From QHVT01 sp036389275 (lineage in GTDB: Bacteria > Acidobacteriota > Thermoanaerobaculia > Gp7-AA8), in contig DASVQE010000068.1 in the NCBI GenBank assembly GCA_036389275.1, forward strand, positions 1-64,000: 64,000 nt of DNA, written 5' to 3'. The notes under the pieces are model-generated. The model worked only from the letters and a program-made list of their open reading frames with translations, was not told where the DNA came from and searched no databases. The position numbers and the translations under genes are program-made. Shown one piece after another: positions 1 through 8,256 of this stretch; position 1 is the first letter of the stretch; every line of letters starts with the position of its first letter.

Positions 1-2
1 TG

Positions 3-1265
3 AGCGGCTGGGGCGGTAACTATTTTTTTCCTTACTCCTACGCCGCGACGATGGGGATGCTGCTGCTCCTCGCCGCGCTGGCGGCGCTGCTGCGCGAGCG
101 GCAGGCGCTCGCCTGCGCGCTGCTGGTGGCGGCGACGTGGACGAAGCTGGAGTACGCGTTCTGCGCGATCGTGCTGGTGGCGCTCTTCACGCGCGTGCGG
201 ACGATGCTCGCCTACGCGCTGTCGCTGCTGGTGGTGATCGGCGCGTCGGCGGCGGCATTCGGTATCACTCCGCTGCACGACGGCGTCCTACCGCGCTCGC
301 TCCTCGGCGGCGCGTCGGCGAAGTTTTTCTACGGCGCGGTGTCGGGCCTGCGCGAGTGGCCGCAGCATCTCGCGCAGGCCGCGCGCGGCGCGCTGCTGGT
401 GGCGCTCTTCGCCATGTTGCTCGCGGCGTGGGAGCGGAAGCCGCGGCTGCGCGTCGTCATCGCCGTCGCCTTGCTGGTGACGTCGCTGGCGCTGGCGAAC
501 GACACCTTCTTCCGCGGCTGGTTGCTGCTGCAGCTCGCGCTCATTCCGTTCGCCTGGCGCGCGCGCCGCGAGCCGTTCGCGCTGCTACTCGCGGTCGCGC
601 TCTGCACCACCTCACGCATTCCGCTCAACCTCACGCCGGCGTGGTACGGCTTCGTCTTCGCGCTGCCGGTCGAGCTGCTGATCGTCTACGTGCTCTTCGC
701 CTGGCTGCCGTCGCGCGGCCTCTATTCGCAACGCACGGCGCTCCTCTGGCTGCCGCTGTTTGCGCTGCTCGCCGCGAGTGCGCTCGTCTCCGCGCACGCG
801 CTCTATGCCGAGGCGACGGAGGTGGTGACGCCGCGCGGCACGATCCGCGACCGCTCGCCGCAACGCGCGCGCGAGCTCGCTGCGCTGCTCGCTCATTTGC
901 GTCACGCGCAAACGCTGGCGGTGCTGCCGGAAGGCATCGCCATCAACTATCTGGCGAACGTTCCGACGCCGCTGCGCTACACCACCTTCACTCCAGCCGA
1001 GATTGCCGGCGACGAAGCGGCGGTCGTGCGCGATCTCGCCGAGCATCCGCCGCAGTACGTGGTGCTGGCGCCGCGCGACGTGCGCGAGTTCGGCTCGCGC
1101 GGCTTCGGCGCCGATTACGCGCAATCGATCGTCCGCTACCTCGCCGCGCGCTACGCGGTCGACGCGCGCTTCGGCTCGTTCGTCGTGCTGCGACTCAAGA
1201 CGCCGCCCGGAACTCGACGCCCGGATTCTCTTTCTCCGCGTACTCCAGCTCCCACGACGAAGTGA
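3..1265 (+). CDS. polytopic membrane protein, 5' end outside the window
   Basis: The reading frame is open from base 3, so the gene very probably starts upstream. The first in-window ATG at 51 continues a frame that already reads as membrane protein. The product has many hydrophobic segments over about its first 250 residues and a soluble C-terminal part of about 150 residues. This layout, with a short aromatic stretch (NYFFPYSYA) just before the first helices, resembles C-terminal halves of GT39/PMT-like membrane glycosyltransferases, but no catalytic motif is visible here. The last 71 bases overlap the 3' end of the convergent prfC gene. Function is not assigned; only the membrane topology is supported. 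Confidence 0.6.
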   Translation, partial: SGWGGNYFFPYSYAATMGMLLLLAALAALLRERQALACALLVAATWTKLEYAFCAIVLVALFTRVRTMLAYALSLLVVIGASAAAFGITPLHDGVLPRSLLGGASAKFFYGAVSGLREWPQHLAQAARGALLVALFAMLLAAWERKPRLRVVIAVALLVTSLALANDTFFRGWLLLQLALIPFAWRARREPFALLLAVALCTTSRIPLNLTPAWYGFVFALPVELLIVYVLFAWLPSRGLYSQRTALLWLPLFALLAASALVSAHALYAEATEVVTPRGTIRDRSPQRARELAALLAHLRHAQTLAVLPEGIAINYLANVPTPLRYTTFTPAEIAGDEAAVVRDLAEHPPQYVVLAPRDVREFGSRGFGADYAQSIVRYLAARYAVDARFGSFVVLRLKTPPGTRRPDSLSPRTPAPTTK

Positions 1266-2811
1266 AGAGGACCACCGGCCGCTCGTTGCGGTCGACGGCG
1301 ATGCGGCTCTTCGAAGGCAGCGTCATCTTCACCACGTCGTCGATGTCGCGGTCGATCCAGCGGGCCAGCTTGTACGGCAGCATGGTCTGCGTCGTCTCGA
1401 CGTTGTACTCGGTCTCGAGGCGCGAGCGCAGCACGTCGAACTGCAGCTCGCCGACGACCGCCAGGATCGGCTCGGAGCGGAGGCCGTCGTGCAGCACGAA
1501 GACCTGCATCGCGCCCTCTTCCTCGAGCTGCTCGAGCCCTTTCTGGAACTGCTTCTGCCGCGTGACCTGCTTGGCGCGCAGCGTGGCGAAGTGCTCCGGC
1601 GCGAAGCGCGGGATGCGGTCGAACTCGACCGGCGCGCCCGACGAGACGGCGTCGCCGATCTGGAAGAGTCCCGGGTTCACGAAGCCGATCACGTCGCCCG
1701 GATAGGCGCGCTCGATGGTCTCGCGCTCGCGCGCGAAGAGGCGGTGCGGCCGCGTCATCCGCACCTCGCGCCCGAGGCGCGCGTGCTGCACGGCCATGTC
1801 CTTCTCGAAGACGCCCGAGGTGATGCGCATGAAGGCCAGGCGGTCGCGATGGCGCTTGTCCATGTTCGCCTGGATCTTGAAGACGAAGCCGGTGAAGAGC
1901 GGCGAGGCCGGCTCGAGGTCGATCGCTTCGCCGTTCTGCCGCGCATGCCGCGACGACGGCGGCGGCGCGAGCTCGATCACCGAGCGGAGGAACGGCTCGA
2001 CGCCGAAGTTGTTCACCGCGCTGCCGAAGAAGACCGGGATCACCCGGCCGTACTCGAACTGCCGCCGGTCGAACGCCGCGCCGGCGCCTTCGAGCAGCTC
2101 GGCCGCCTCGCGCAGCTCCTGCCACGCCACGCCGCCCACCGCATCTTCGAGGCTCGGGTCGTCGAGGCCGCTCACCGTCACGGGCGCGACGGACGCGCCG
2201 TGGTGCGTGCGCTCGAAGCGGAGCACCTGCTGCTTGCGCAGATCGAACACGCCCTGGAACGTCGGCCCGTTGCCGATCGGCCAGTTCATCGGCACCGCGG
2301 AGACGTGCAGCTCGCGCTCGAGCTCGCCGATCAGCTCGAACGGATCGCGCGCCGGCTGGTCGAGCTTGTTGATGAAGCAGAGGATCGGGATGTGCCGCAT
2401 GCGGCAGACCTCGAAGAGCTTGCGCGTCTGCGGCTCGATGCCTTTCGCACCGTCGAGCACCATCACCGCGCTGTCGGTGGCGGCGAGGGTGCGGTAGGTG
2501 TCTTCGGAAAAGTCCTGGTGGCCGGGGGTGTCGAGCAGGTTCAGCACGGCGCCTTCCCACTCGAACTGCAGCACGGTCGAGGTGATGGAGATGCCGCGGC
2601 TCTGCTCGATGGCCATCCAGTCGGAGGTGGTGTGGCGCTGCTGCTTGCGCGCGCGGACCGAGCCGGCCTCTTCGATGGCGCCGCCGTAGAGGAGGAGCTT
2701 CTCAGTGAGGGTGGTCTTGCCGGCGTCGGGGTGGGAAATGATGGCGAACGTCCGCCGCCGGGCCACCTCGCGATGGAGCTCGGCGGTGACATCGAGGGCT
2801 GCGCTGCTCAT
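1195..2811 (-). CDS. prfC: peptide chain release factor 3
   Basis: RF3 is a translational GTPase that removes RF1/RF2 from the ribosome after peptide release. The 538-residue product has family length. G-domain motifs are intact: P-loop SHPDAGKTT near residues 26-34, the switch region with RGISITST near 72-79, DTPGH at 94-98 and NKLD at 148-151. The RF3-typical N-terminus (EVARRRTFAIISHPDAGKT) fixes the start. It is a single gene, convergent with the membrane protein to its left and divergent from the hsp20 gene on its right (135-bp spacer). Nothing is missing or unusual. Confidence 0.95.
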   Translation of the reverse strand: MSSAALDVTAELHREVARRRTFAIISHPDAGKTTLTEKLLLYGGAIEEAGSVRARKQQRHTTSDWMAIEQSRGISITSTVLQFEWEGAVLNLLDTPGHQDFSEDTYRTLAATDSAVMVLDGAKGIEPQTRKLFEVCRMRHIPILCFINKLDQPARDPFELIGELERELHVSAVPMNWPIGNGPTFQGVFDLRKQQVLRFERTHHGASVAPVTVSGLDDPSLEDAVGGVAWQELREAAELLEGAGAAFDRRQFEYGRVIPVFFGSAVNNFGVEPFLRSVIELAPPPSSRHARQNGEAIDLEPASPLFTGFVFKIQANMDKRHRDRLAFMRITSGVFEKDMAVQHARLGREVRMTRPHRLFARERETIERAYPGDVIGFVNPGLFQIGDAVSSGAPVEFDRIPRFAPEHFATLRAKQVTRQKQFQKGLEQLEEEGAMQVFVLHDGLRSEPILAVVGELQFDVLRSRLETEYNVETTQTMLPYKLARWIDRDIDDVVKMTLPSKSRIAVDRNERPVVLFTSSWELEYAEKENPGVEFRAAS

Positions 2812-2883
2812 GCGCGCGTCGGAACAGCCGAGGCGGAAAAAGATTCCGGCAGCAGAATGTGAGCTGCTGATGCGCAGGAATAG

Positions 2884-2912
2884 TTGACGATCTGCGTCGG
2901 GTTCATTAGGAT
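2884..2912 (+). promoter_or_regulatory. probable sigma-70-type promoter of the hsp20 gene
   Basis: A TTGACG hexamer at 2884-2889 is followed after 17 bases by TAGGAT at 2907-2912. This is a good -35 and a fair -10 (four of six bases) at ideal spacing, about 35 bases upstream of the hsp20 start. No CIRCE-like inverted repeat was seen. The call rests on motif match alone. Confidence 0.45.
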
Positions 2913-2949
2913 GTGAGCGTAACGAACTAACATAAGGAGGTCAAAAGTG

Positions 2950-3387
2950 ATGTTCCTGACTCGCACCAACCCGATCGACAGACTCTTCGAGCCCTTCTTC
3001 CGCTTCCCGTACATGCCGGAAGAGATGCGCACCGCCGCCTGGAATCCTCCGGTCGACGTCCACGAGGAGCAGGACAAGCTCGTCGTGAAGGTCGAAGTGC
3101 CGGGCATCGACGAGAAGGATCTCCGCGTCACGTTCGAGGACGGCCTGCTGACGGTCAGCGGCGAGCGGCAGTTCGAGCGGAAGGATGAGCGCAACTACCA
3201 CCGCATCGAGCGCGCGTACGGCTCGTTCACCCGCACCTTCACCCTGCCGCGCAGCGTCGATGCGTCGCAGATCGCCGCCAACTACCGCAACGGCGTCCTC
3301 GAGATCGAGGTGCCGAAGCGCGAGGAAGCGCGGCCGAAGCAGATCACGATCAACGTGAACGCGAATCAGAAGCAGATCAACGCCTGA
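2950..3387 (+). CDS. small heat-shock protein, Hsp20/alpha-crystallin family
   Basis: This is an ATP-independent holdase chaperone of about 145 residues. The alpha-crystallin domain spans roughly residues 35-135, with the conserved strand order from PPVDVHEEQDKLVVKVEVPGI to the C-terminal GVLEIEVPK motif. A very strong Shine-Dalgarno AAGGAGG at 2934-2940 precedes two possible starts, GTG 2947 and ATG 2950. I chose the ATG because its 9-base spacing is better. The gene stands alone with its own promoter upstream and a strong intrinsic terminator downstream, so it is likely a monocistronic stress gene. Confidence 0.93.
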   Translation: MFLTRTNPIDRLFEPFFRFPYMPEEMRTAAWNPPVDVHEEQDKLVVKVEVPGIDEKDLRVTFEDGLLTVSGERQFERKDERNYHRIERAYGSFTRTFTLPRSVDASQIAANYRNGVLEIEVPKREEARPKQITINVNANQKQINA

Positions 3388-3407
3388 GGCGCGGCTCGCG
3401 CGGTCCG

Positions 3408-3441
3408 AACCGGCGGCGTCGAAACGCCGCCGGTTTTTTTT
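3408..3441 (+). terminator. intrinsic terminator after hsp20
   Basis: A perfect 12-bp stem (3408-3419 with 3424-3435) closes on a CGAA tetraloop and runs into eight T residues (3434-3441). It lies 20 bases after the hsp20 stop codon. It is the only classical stem-plus-T-tract terminator I recognised in the window, in contrast to the long inverted repeats found in other spacers. Confidence 0.92.
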
Positions 3442-3473
3442 CGGCGTCGGATCGCCGATATGATCTCGCCCGC

Positions 3474-4742
3474 ATGCGACTGAATGTCACGAGTGAGATC
3501 GGCAGGCTCAAGAGCGTGCTGGTCCACCTGCCCGGCCGGGAGATCGATCAGATGATCCCGCCGATGATGGCCCAGCTCCTGTTCGACGACATCCTTTACG
3601 GCCAGGTGGCTCGCGAGGAGCACCGCCGCTTCCAGCAACTGATCCGCTTCATCGCCGACGACGTCATCGATCTGCAGGATCTGCTCGAGGAGACGTTCGA
3701 GGATCCCGAGGTCAAGAATCGCGTCGTGCGCGACCTCGGCAAGCGCAACGGCCTCGGACGCAAGCTCGTTTCCTCACTTCTGGAGCTCCGTCCTGCCGCA
3801 CTTGCGGAAGTGCTGATCGCCGGAATTGCGCGCGAGACCGGCTCCGGCGAGCTGCCGCAGTTCGAGCTCTTCCCGATCCCGAATCTCTTTTTCATGCGTG
3901 ACCCGCAGGTGGTCCTCGGCGATCGCGTGGTGATCTCGTCGATGGCCACGCAGGCGCGCCGCCGCGAGTCGCTCCTGTCCAAGTACGTCTTCGAGCATCA
4001 TCCCCGTTTCCGCGGACGCGATCCGTTCTGGGTCGACTTCATGGCCACCGAGCCGGAGCGGCCGATGCCGCGCTCGACGCCGACGCTCGAGGGCGGCGAC
4101 GTGCTCGTGCCGCGCCGCGATCTGCTGCTGGTCGGCGTCACCGAGCGGACGAACAAGGCCGGCGTCGAGGCGCTGATCCGCTCGCTCAAGGCGGCGAATG
4201 CCGGCGTCACCAGCGTGATCATCGTGGAGATCCCGCGGCAGCGCTCCTTCATGCATCTCGACACGATCTTCACCTTCATCAATCGCCACGAGTGCCTGAT
4301 CTATCCGCCGGTGATCCTGCCGCGCGGCAGCCAGGCGGCGAAGGTGACCACGGTCGACCTGACGAAGAAGCGCGCCGAGGCGTACAGCGAGCAGAAGTCG
4401 CTCCTCGGCGCGCTGAAGAAGAAGGGATTCGATCTCGAGCCGATCTACTGCGGCGGCGATCGCGCCGTCGATCAGCAGCGCGAGCAGTGGACCGACGGCG
4501 CGAATGCGTTCGCGCTCGCGCCGGGGATCATCCTGCTGTACGAGCGCAACGTGCGCACGGCCGAGGAGCTGGCGCGTCACGGCTATCACATCGTGTACGA
4601 GGACGATCTGCTCCTCGGCCGCACGGAGCTCGAGACCTGGACCGACAAAAAGTACGCGCTGCAGATCGCCGGCAACGAGCTCTCGCGCGCGCGCGGCGGT
4701 CCGCGCTGCATGACCATGCCGCTCGAGCGCGAGGACCTCTGA
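3474..4742 (+). CDS. arcA: arginine deiminase
   Basis: The enzyme hydrolyses arginine to citrulline and ammonia, the first step of the arginine deiminase pathway. The 422-residue product carries the family landmarks: FMRDP near 140-144, EGGD near 206-209, the catalytic His in MHLDTIFTF near 262, and the nucleophilic Cys in GGPRCMTMP at 412. The start is ATG 3474, which gives the usual MRLNVTSEIGRLKSVLVH opening. The next gene, carbamate kinase, begins one base after the stop codon, so the two form an operon. Ornithine carbamoyltransferase (arcB) and the antiporter arcD are not in this window. Confidence 0.95.
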   Translation: MRLNVTSEIGRLKSVLVHLPGREIDQMIPPMMAQLLFDDILYGQVAREEHRRFQQLIRFIADDVIDLQDLLEETFEDPEVKNRVVRDLGKRNGLGRKLVSSLLELRPAALAEVLIAGIARETGSGELPQFELFPIPNLFFMRDPQVVLGDRVVISSMATQARRRESLLSKYVFEHHPRFRGRDPFWVDFMATEPERPMPRSTPTLEGGDVLVPRRDLLLVGVTERTNKAGVEALIRSLKAANAGVTSVIIVEIPRQRSFMHLDTIFTFINRHECLIYPPVILPRGSQAAKVTTVDLTKKRAEAYSEQKSLLGALKKKGFDLEPIYCGGDRAVDQQREQWTDGANAFALAPGIILLYERNVRTAEELARHGYHIVYEDDLLLGRTELETWTDKKYALQIAGNELSRARGGPRCMTMPLEREDL

Positions 4743-4743
4743 C

Positions 4744-5697
4744 GTGGCCGCGCGCGACTACAAGCTGGCCGTGGTCGCCTTCGGCGGCAACGCGCTGCTC
4801 CGCCCCGAGGACCGCGGCACGCAGGAGGAGCAGATCGCGCGCGCGAAGCAGGCCGCGCGCTGGCTCGCCGAGATCGTGCGGCGCGGCTACAAGCTGATCG
4901 TCGTGCACGGCAACGGGCCGCAGGTCGGCAACATCCTGATCCAGGCGGAAGAAGCGTCGACCAAGATTCCGCCGCAAACGCTCGACGTCTGCGTCGCGCA
5001 GACCGAGGGCTCGATTGGCTTCATGCTGCAGCAGGCCATCCGCAACCGGCTCGAGGCGATCGGATCCGCGGGCGAAGTGGCGACGATCCTCACCGAGGTC
5101 GAAGTCGATCCGGCCGATCCGGCGTTCAAGCGTCCGACGAAGCCGATCGGCCCGTTCTTCACGCGCTATCGCGCCGAGGCGCTCGAGCGCGACCTCGGCT
5201 GGACGATGCGTGAAGACGCGGGACGCGGCTGGCGCCACGTGGTCCCGTCGCCGCGGCCGCTGCGCATCCTCAACCTCAACACCGTGGCGCGCATGCTCGA
5301 CACCGCGGCCGTCGTGATCGCCGCCGGCGGCGGCGGCGTGCCGGTGGTGAAAGGACGCGACGGCCAGTGGCGCGGCATCGAGGCAGTGATCGACAAAGAC
5401 TTCGCCTCGTCGCTGCTCGCCTCGAAGCTGCAGGCCGATCTCTTCATCATCCTCACCGGCGTACCGAAAGTCGCCCTCGATTTCGGCAAACCGACGCAGC
5501 GCTACGTCGATCGGATGACTGTGGAAGAAGCGGAGCAGCACCTCCGCGAAGGGCAGTTCCCGCCCGGCTCGATGGGTCCGAAGATCGAGTCCGCCGTGCA
5601 GTTCGTCCGCGGCGCCAAACAGCAGGTGATGATCACCGACGTGGAAGTGCTGCGCGAAGCGCTGGACGGAAAGGATGGGACGGTGATCGTGCCGTGA
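4744..5697 (+). CDS. arcC: carbamate kinase
   Basis: Carbamate kinase makes ATP from carbamoyl phosphate and ADP, the energy-yielding last step of the arginine deiminase route. The 317-residue protein shows the amino-acid-kinase fold motifs: FGGNALL near the N-terminus, HGNGPQVGN, AGGGGVPVV and the KDFASSLLA segment. The GTG start at 4744 follows the arcA TGA by one base, implying translational coupling. It converges on the DUF971 gene with a 4-base gap and no terminator-like hairpin between them. Confidence 0.94.
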   Translation: MAARDYKLAVVAFGGNALLRPEDRGTQEEQIARAKQAARWLAEIVRRGYKLIVVHGNGPQVGNILIQAEEASTKIPPQTLDVCVAQTEGSIGFMLQQAIRNRLEAIGSAGEVATILTEVEVDPADPAFKRPTKPIGPFFTRYRAEALERDLGWTMREDAGRGWRHVVPSPRPLRILNLNTVARMLDTAAVVIAAGGGGVPVVKGRDGQWRGIEAVIDKDFASSLLASKLQADLFIILTGVPKVALDFGKPTQRYVDRMTVEEAEQHLREGQFPPGSMGPKIESAVQFVRGAKQQVMITDVEVLREALDGKDGTVIVP

Positions 5698-5701
5698 ACG
5701 G

Positions 5702-6007
5702 CTACGAGCAATCGGCGCAGAACGCGCGCAACCGCTCGAACGTCCAGATCCCATACGTATGTCCGTCCGCCCAATTCGGCTGCAGGGCGTAGTTGCCGAT
5801 CGGTTCGACGGACTGGAGGATGAAGGACTCGGGGCGGTAGCGTTGCGGAAGGCCGCCGGCCATGCGGCCGAAGAGATCGGGCTCGCCGGAGCAGACCGCG
5901 CATGGGCACGCGCGCCGCAGTTGCTCGAGCGGATAGTACGATTCGTGCCCGTCGTCCCAGACGACGACGAAGAGATCGCCGAGGATTTGATAGGAAGCTG
6001 GGCGCAT
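5702..6007 (-). CDS. DUF971 / GBBH-like N-terminal domain protein
   Basis: This 101-residue protein matches the small DUF971 family, a domain also found at the N-terminus of gamma-butyrobetaine hydroxylase. Landmarks are VVWDDGHESYYPLEQLRRACPCAVC with the CxC pair, and a C-terminal segment rich in Trp and Tyr (NWADGHTYGIWTFERLR). Stand-alone members often lie near iron-sulfur or cofactor genes; the precise role is unknown. Its ATG (6007-6005) overlaps the ATG of truA (6006-6008) on the opposite strand, so both genes begin at one CATG tetranucleotide. A start further downstream would cut into the domain. Confidence 0.85.
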   Translation of the reverse strand: MRPASYQILGDLFVVVWDDGHESYYPLEQLRRACPCAVCSGEPDLFGRMAGGLPQRYRPESFILQSVEPIGNYALQPNWADGHTYGIWTFERLRAFCADCS

Positions 6008-6803
6008 GCCGACTTACAAACTCACCATCGAGTACGAAGGCACTCGCTACTCCGGCTGGCAGGCGCAAGGTAACACACAGAAAACGATCCAGGGGCATCT
6101 GCTGCGCGCGGCGCGCGACGTCCTCGGCGAGGTCGATCTCGGCGGCGCGGGCCGCACCGACGCGGGCGTCCATGCGTCGGGGCAGGTCGCGCATCTGCGC
6201 ACGCACGCGGCCGTCGATCCGCTGCAGCTCACGCGCAAGCTGAACGACCTGTTGCCGCACGACATCAGCATCCTCGACGCCGTGCGCGCGCGCGACAACT
6301 TTCACGCGCGCCACGACGCTGTCTCGCGCGTCTACCTCTACCAGATCGCCACGCGCCGCACCGCGTTCGCCAAGCCGTTCGTCTGGTGGATCAAGGATCG
6401 TCTCGACGTCGAGGCGATGCAGCGCGCGGCGAGCGAGATCGCCGGCCGCCACGATTTCAGCGCCTTCACCGACAAGCGTCTCAAGCAGGAGGAGTCGCGC
6501 ATCGTGGTGGTCGAGCGCTGCGAGCTCGCGCGCGCCGGAGACCTGGTGCTGGTGCGCATCGCCGCGTCGCACTTTCTCTGGAAGATGGTCCGCAAGCTGA
6601 TCTCGTTTCTGGTGGAGGTCGGGCGCGGGAACGAGACGTCGCTCGCGCCGCGGCTGCGCGCGAACGGCGAGGTGTGGTCGCCGACCGCGCCGCCGTCGGG
6701 CCTGTTCCTCGATGCCATTCTCTACGAAGGCGACTCGTTCGAGCGGCCGCTCGCGGCGATCGTCGCCGTCGAATCGCGGAGCGAGCCGAGGTCGCGCCGG
6801 TGA
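6006..6803 (+). CDS. truA: tRNA pseudouridine(38-40) synthase
   Basis: TruA isomerises uridines 38-40 in tRNA anticodon arms. The 265-residue product has the family opening MPTYKLTIEYEGTRYSGWQ and the catalytic-loop motif GAGRTDAGVHASGQVAHL with the essential Asp. The later KMVRKLISFLVEVGRG motif is also present. A Shine-Dalgarno-like AGGAAG at 5992-5997 lies inside the divergent DUF971 gene. The stop overlaps the start of thiL (GTGA), so truA and thiL are co-translated. Confidence 0.94.
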   Translation: MPTYKLTIEYEGTRYSGWQAQGNTQKTIQGHLLRAARDVLGEVDLGGAGRTDAGVHASGQVAHLRTHAAVDPLQLTRKLNDLLPHDISILDAVRARDNFHARHDAVSRVYLYQIATRRTAFAKPFVWWIKDRLDVEAMQRAASEIAGRHDFSAFTDKRLKQEESRIVVVERCELARAGDLVLVRIAASHFLWKMVRKLISFLVEVGRGNETSLAPRLRANGEVWSPTAPPSGLFLDAILYEGDSFERPLAAIVAVESRSEPRSRR

Positions 6804-7732
6804 ACGAAGCGCAGCTCGTCGCGCGTGTGCGCGAGCTCTTCTCCGCGCGCATCGGCGACGACGCCGCGGTGATCGGCGAACAGGTCTTCACCACCGACAT
6901 GCTGGTCGAGGACGTCGACTTTACGCGCGAGACGCCGCTCCGTTTTGTGGCGCGCAAAAGCCTGGCGGTGAATCTCTCCGACATCGCCGCGATGGGCGCT
7001 GTGCCGGCGTACGCGCTGCTTGCGCTGGCGCTGCCGCCGTGGGCGCACGACCGCGTCGACGAACTGCTCGTCGCGTTCGCCGAAGCGGCGAAGGAGCACC
7101 ACATCGAAATCGTCGGCGGCGACGTCTCGCGCGGCGAGAAGCTCACCATCGCCATCACCGCCGTCGGCCGCATCGAGACGCGCGCGCTGCTGCGGAGCGG
7201 CGCGAAGCGCGGCGACCGCATCTACCTTTCGCGGCCGATCGGCGCGTCGGCGGCCGGGCTCGCGCTGCTGCAGAGCAACGTCGCTGCGAGTTACGCGGAG
7301 CGCGAGTTCGCCGAGTCGTGCATCCGCCGCCATCTCGATCCCGAGCCGGAGCTCGCCCTCGGCGCGGCGCTCGCGCGCATCCCGCAAGTCACCGCCTGCA
7401 TCGACGTCTCCGACGGACTCTCCACCGACCTGCATCACCTCTGCGACGCATCGAACGTCGGCGCGGAGATCGAGCGCGAGCGCATCCCCATCTTTCCGGA
7501 TCTGCAGACGTATGGACCGAAGCTCGGCATCCGCGTGCGCGACGCGGTGCTCGACGGCGGCGAAGAGTACGCGCTGCTCTTCACGTCATCGCTGGCCGGC
7601 TTCGACCTCTCGCGGCTGACCGGACGTCCCGTCTACGCGATCGGCCGCATCACCGCCGAGCGCGGCGTGATCATCAAGGAAGATGGTGTGGCGCGGCCGC
7701 TGCCGGCCGGCGGCTTCGATCACTTCTCGTGA
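6800..7732 (+). CDS. thiL: thiamine-monophosphate kinase
   Basis: ThiL phosphorylates thiamine monophosphate to thiamine pyrophosphate. The 310-residue protein has the PurM-like fold signatures: IGDDAAVI near the N-terminus, FTTDMLVEDVDF, SLAVNLSDIAAMGA, the GGD motif in VGGDVSRG, and IDVSDGLSTDLHHL. The GTG start at 6800 overlaps the truA stop codon and gives the usual short N-terminus before IGDDAAV. The last 13 bases overlap the 3' end of the convergent DUF1772 gene. Confidence 0.92.
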   Translation: MNEAQLVARVRELFSARIGDDAAVIGEQVFTTDMLVEDVDFTRETPLRFVARKSLAVNLSDIAAMGAVPAYALLALALPPWAHDRVDELLVAFAEAAKEHHIEIVGGDVSRGEKLTIAITAVGRIETRALLRSGAKRGDRIYLSRPIGASAAGLALLQSNVAASYAEREFAESCIRRHLDPEPELALGAALARIPQVTACIDVSDGLSTDLHHLCDASNVGAEIERERIPIFPDLQTYGPKLGIRVRDAVLDGGEEYALLFTSSLAGFDLSRLTGRPVYAIGRITAERGVIIKEDGVARPLPAGGFDHFS

Positions 7733-8199
7733 TCGCGGCGGAGATTCGATGCGGCGACGGCGCAGACGAATGCGCCGATGCCGAGGGTGGTGCGGACCGC
7801 GTGGGCGCGGCTCCAGTTCTTCGTCAGCGTGAGCGAGCGGTCGCTCGGATAATCGCTGGCCGGCTGCGCCTCGATCTCCTTGTTCAGCGGCACGGTGACC
7901 ATCACCGTCGTGGCGAGCACGCCGGCCAGGCCAAGCGCGGAGATCGAGTCGAGCAGCCGCCGCGCCGGTACGCCGCGCGACGCGCCGATGGCCAGCGTCA
8001 CCGCGGAGCCGAGCGCCAGCGGTCCGATGGCGTTGAAGTAATGAGCGATCTTCTCGGCCGCGGTACGCCCATCGTCGCGCGGCAACTCTTCAGCCCAACC
8101 CGGAACGAGCGCCGCTTCCCCGAACCCGAGCGACCCGGCCAGCAACCCGGCCGTGGTGAGGTTCACGAAGCGCAGCGCGGACTCGATCGTGCGATTCAT
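7720..8199 (-). CDS. DUF1772-type small integral membrane protein
   Basis: The 159-residue product has about four hydrophobic segments and ends with NWSRAHAVRTTLGIGAFVCAVAA. This Asn-Trp...His..Arg arrangement is typical of DUF1772 (anthrone-oxygenase-like) membrane proteins. No substrate can be inferred. It is transcribed on the minus strand downstream of the PDZ gene, from which it is separated by a small hairpin at 8220-8251, and it overlaps the convergent thiL gene by 13 bases. Confidence 0.7.
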   Translation of the reverse strand: MNRTIESALRFVNLTTAGLLAGSLGFGEAALVPGWAEELPRDDGRTAAEKIAHYFNAIGPLALGSAVTLAIGASRGVPARRLLDSISALGLAGVLATTVMVTVPLNKEIEAQPASDYPSDRSLTLTKNWSRAHAVRTTLGIGAFVCAVAASNLRRDHEK

Positions 8200-8219
8200 G
8201 AAGGGAAGTATACGGAATC

Positions 8220-8251
8220 CGGTTCCTCGATTCGCAGGAACCGAGGAACCG
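8220..8251. repeat. intergenic hairpin with GGTTCCTCG arms
   Basis: CGGTTCCTCG at 8220-8229 pairs perfectly with CGAGGAACCG at 8242-8251 around a 12-base loop. The arm sequence is the same TTCCTCGG motif that builds the longer inverted repeats at 18925-19013 and 25020-25106, so I treat it as a minimal member of that family. It lies between the PDZ gene stop and the DUF1772 start, both on the minus strand. Confidence 0.7.
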
Positions 8252-8256
8252 TCACT

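Noticed and set aside
1003..2862. 619-codon plus-strand open frame opposite prfC
   Set aside because: It is the antisense shadow of prfC. The translation is Arg/His/Glu-rich with no domain, and high GC content makes long antisense frames common here.
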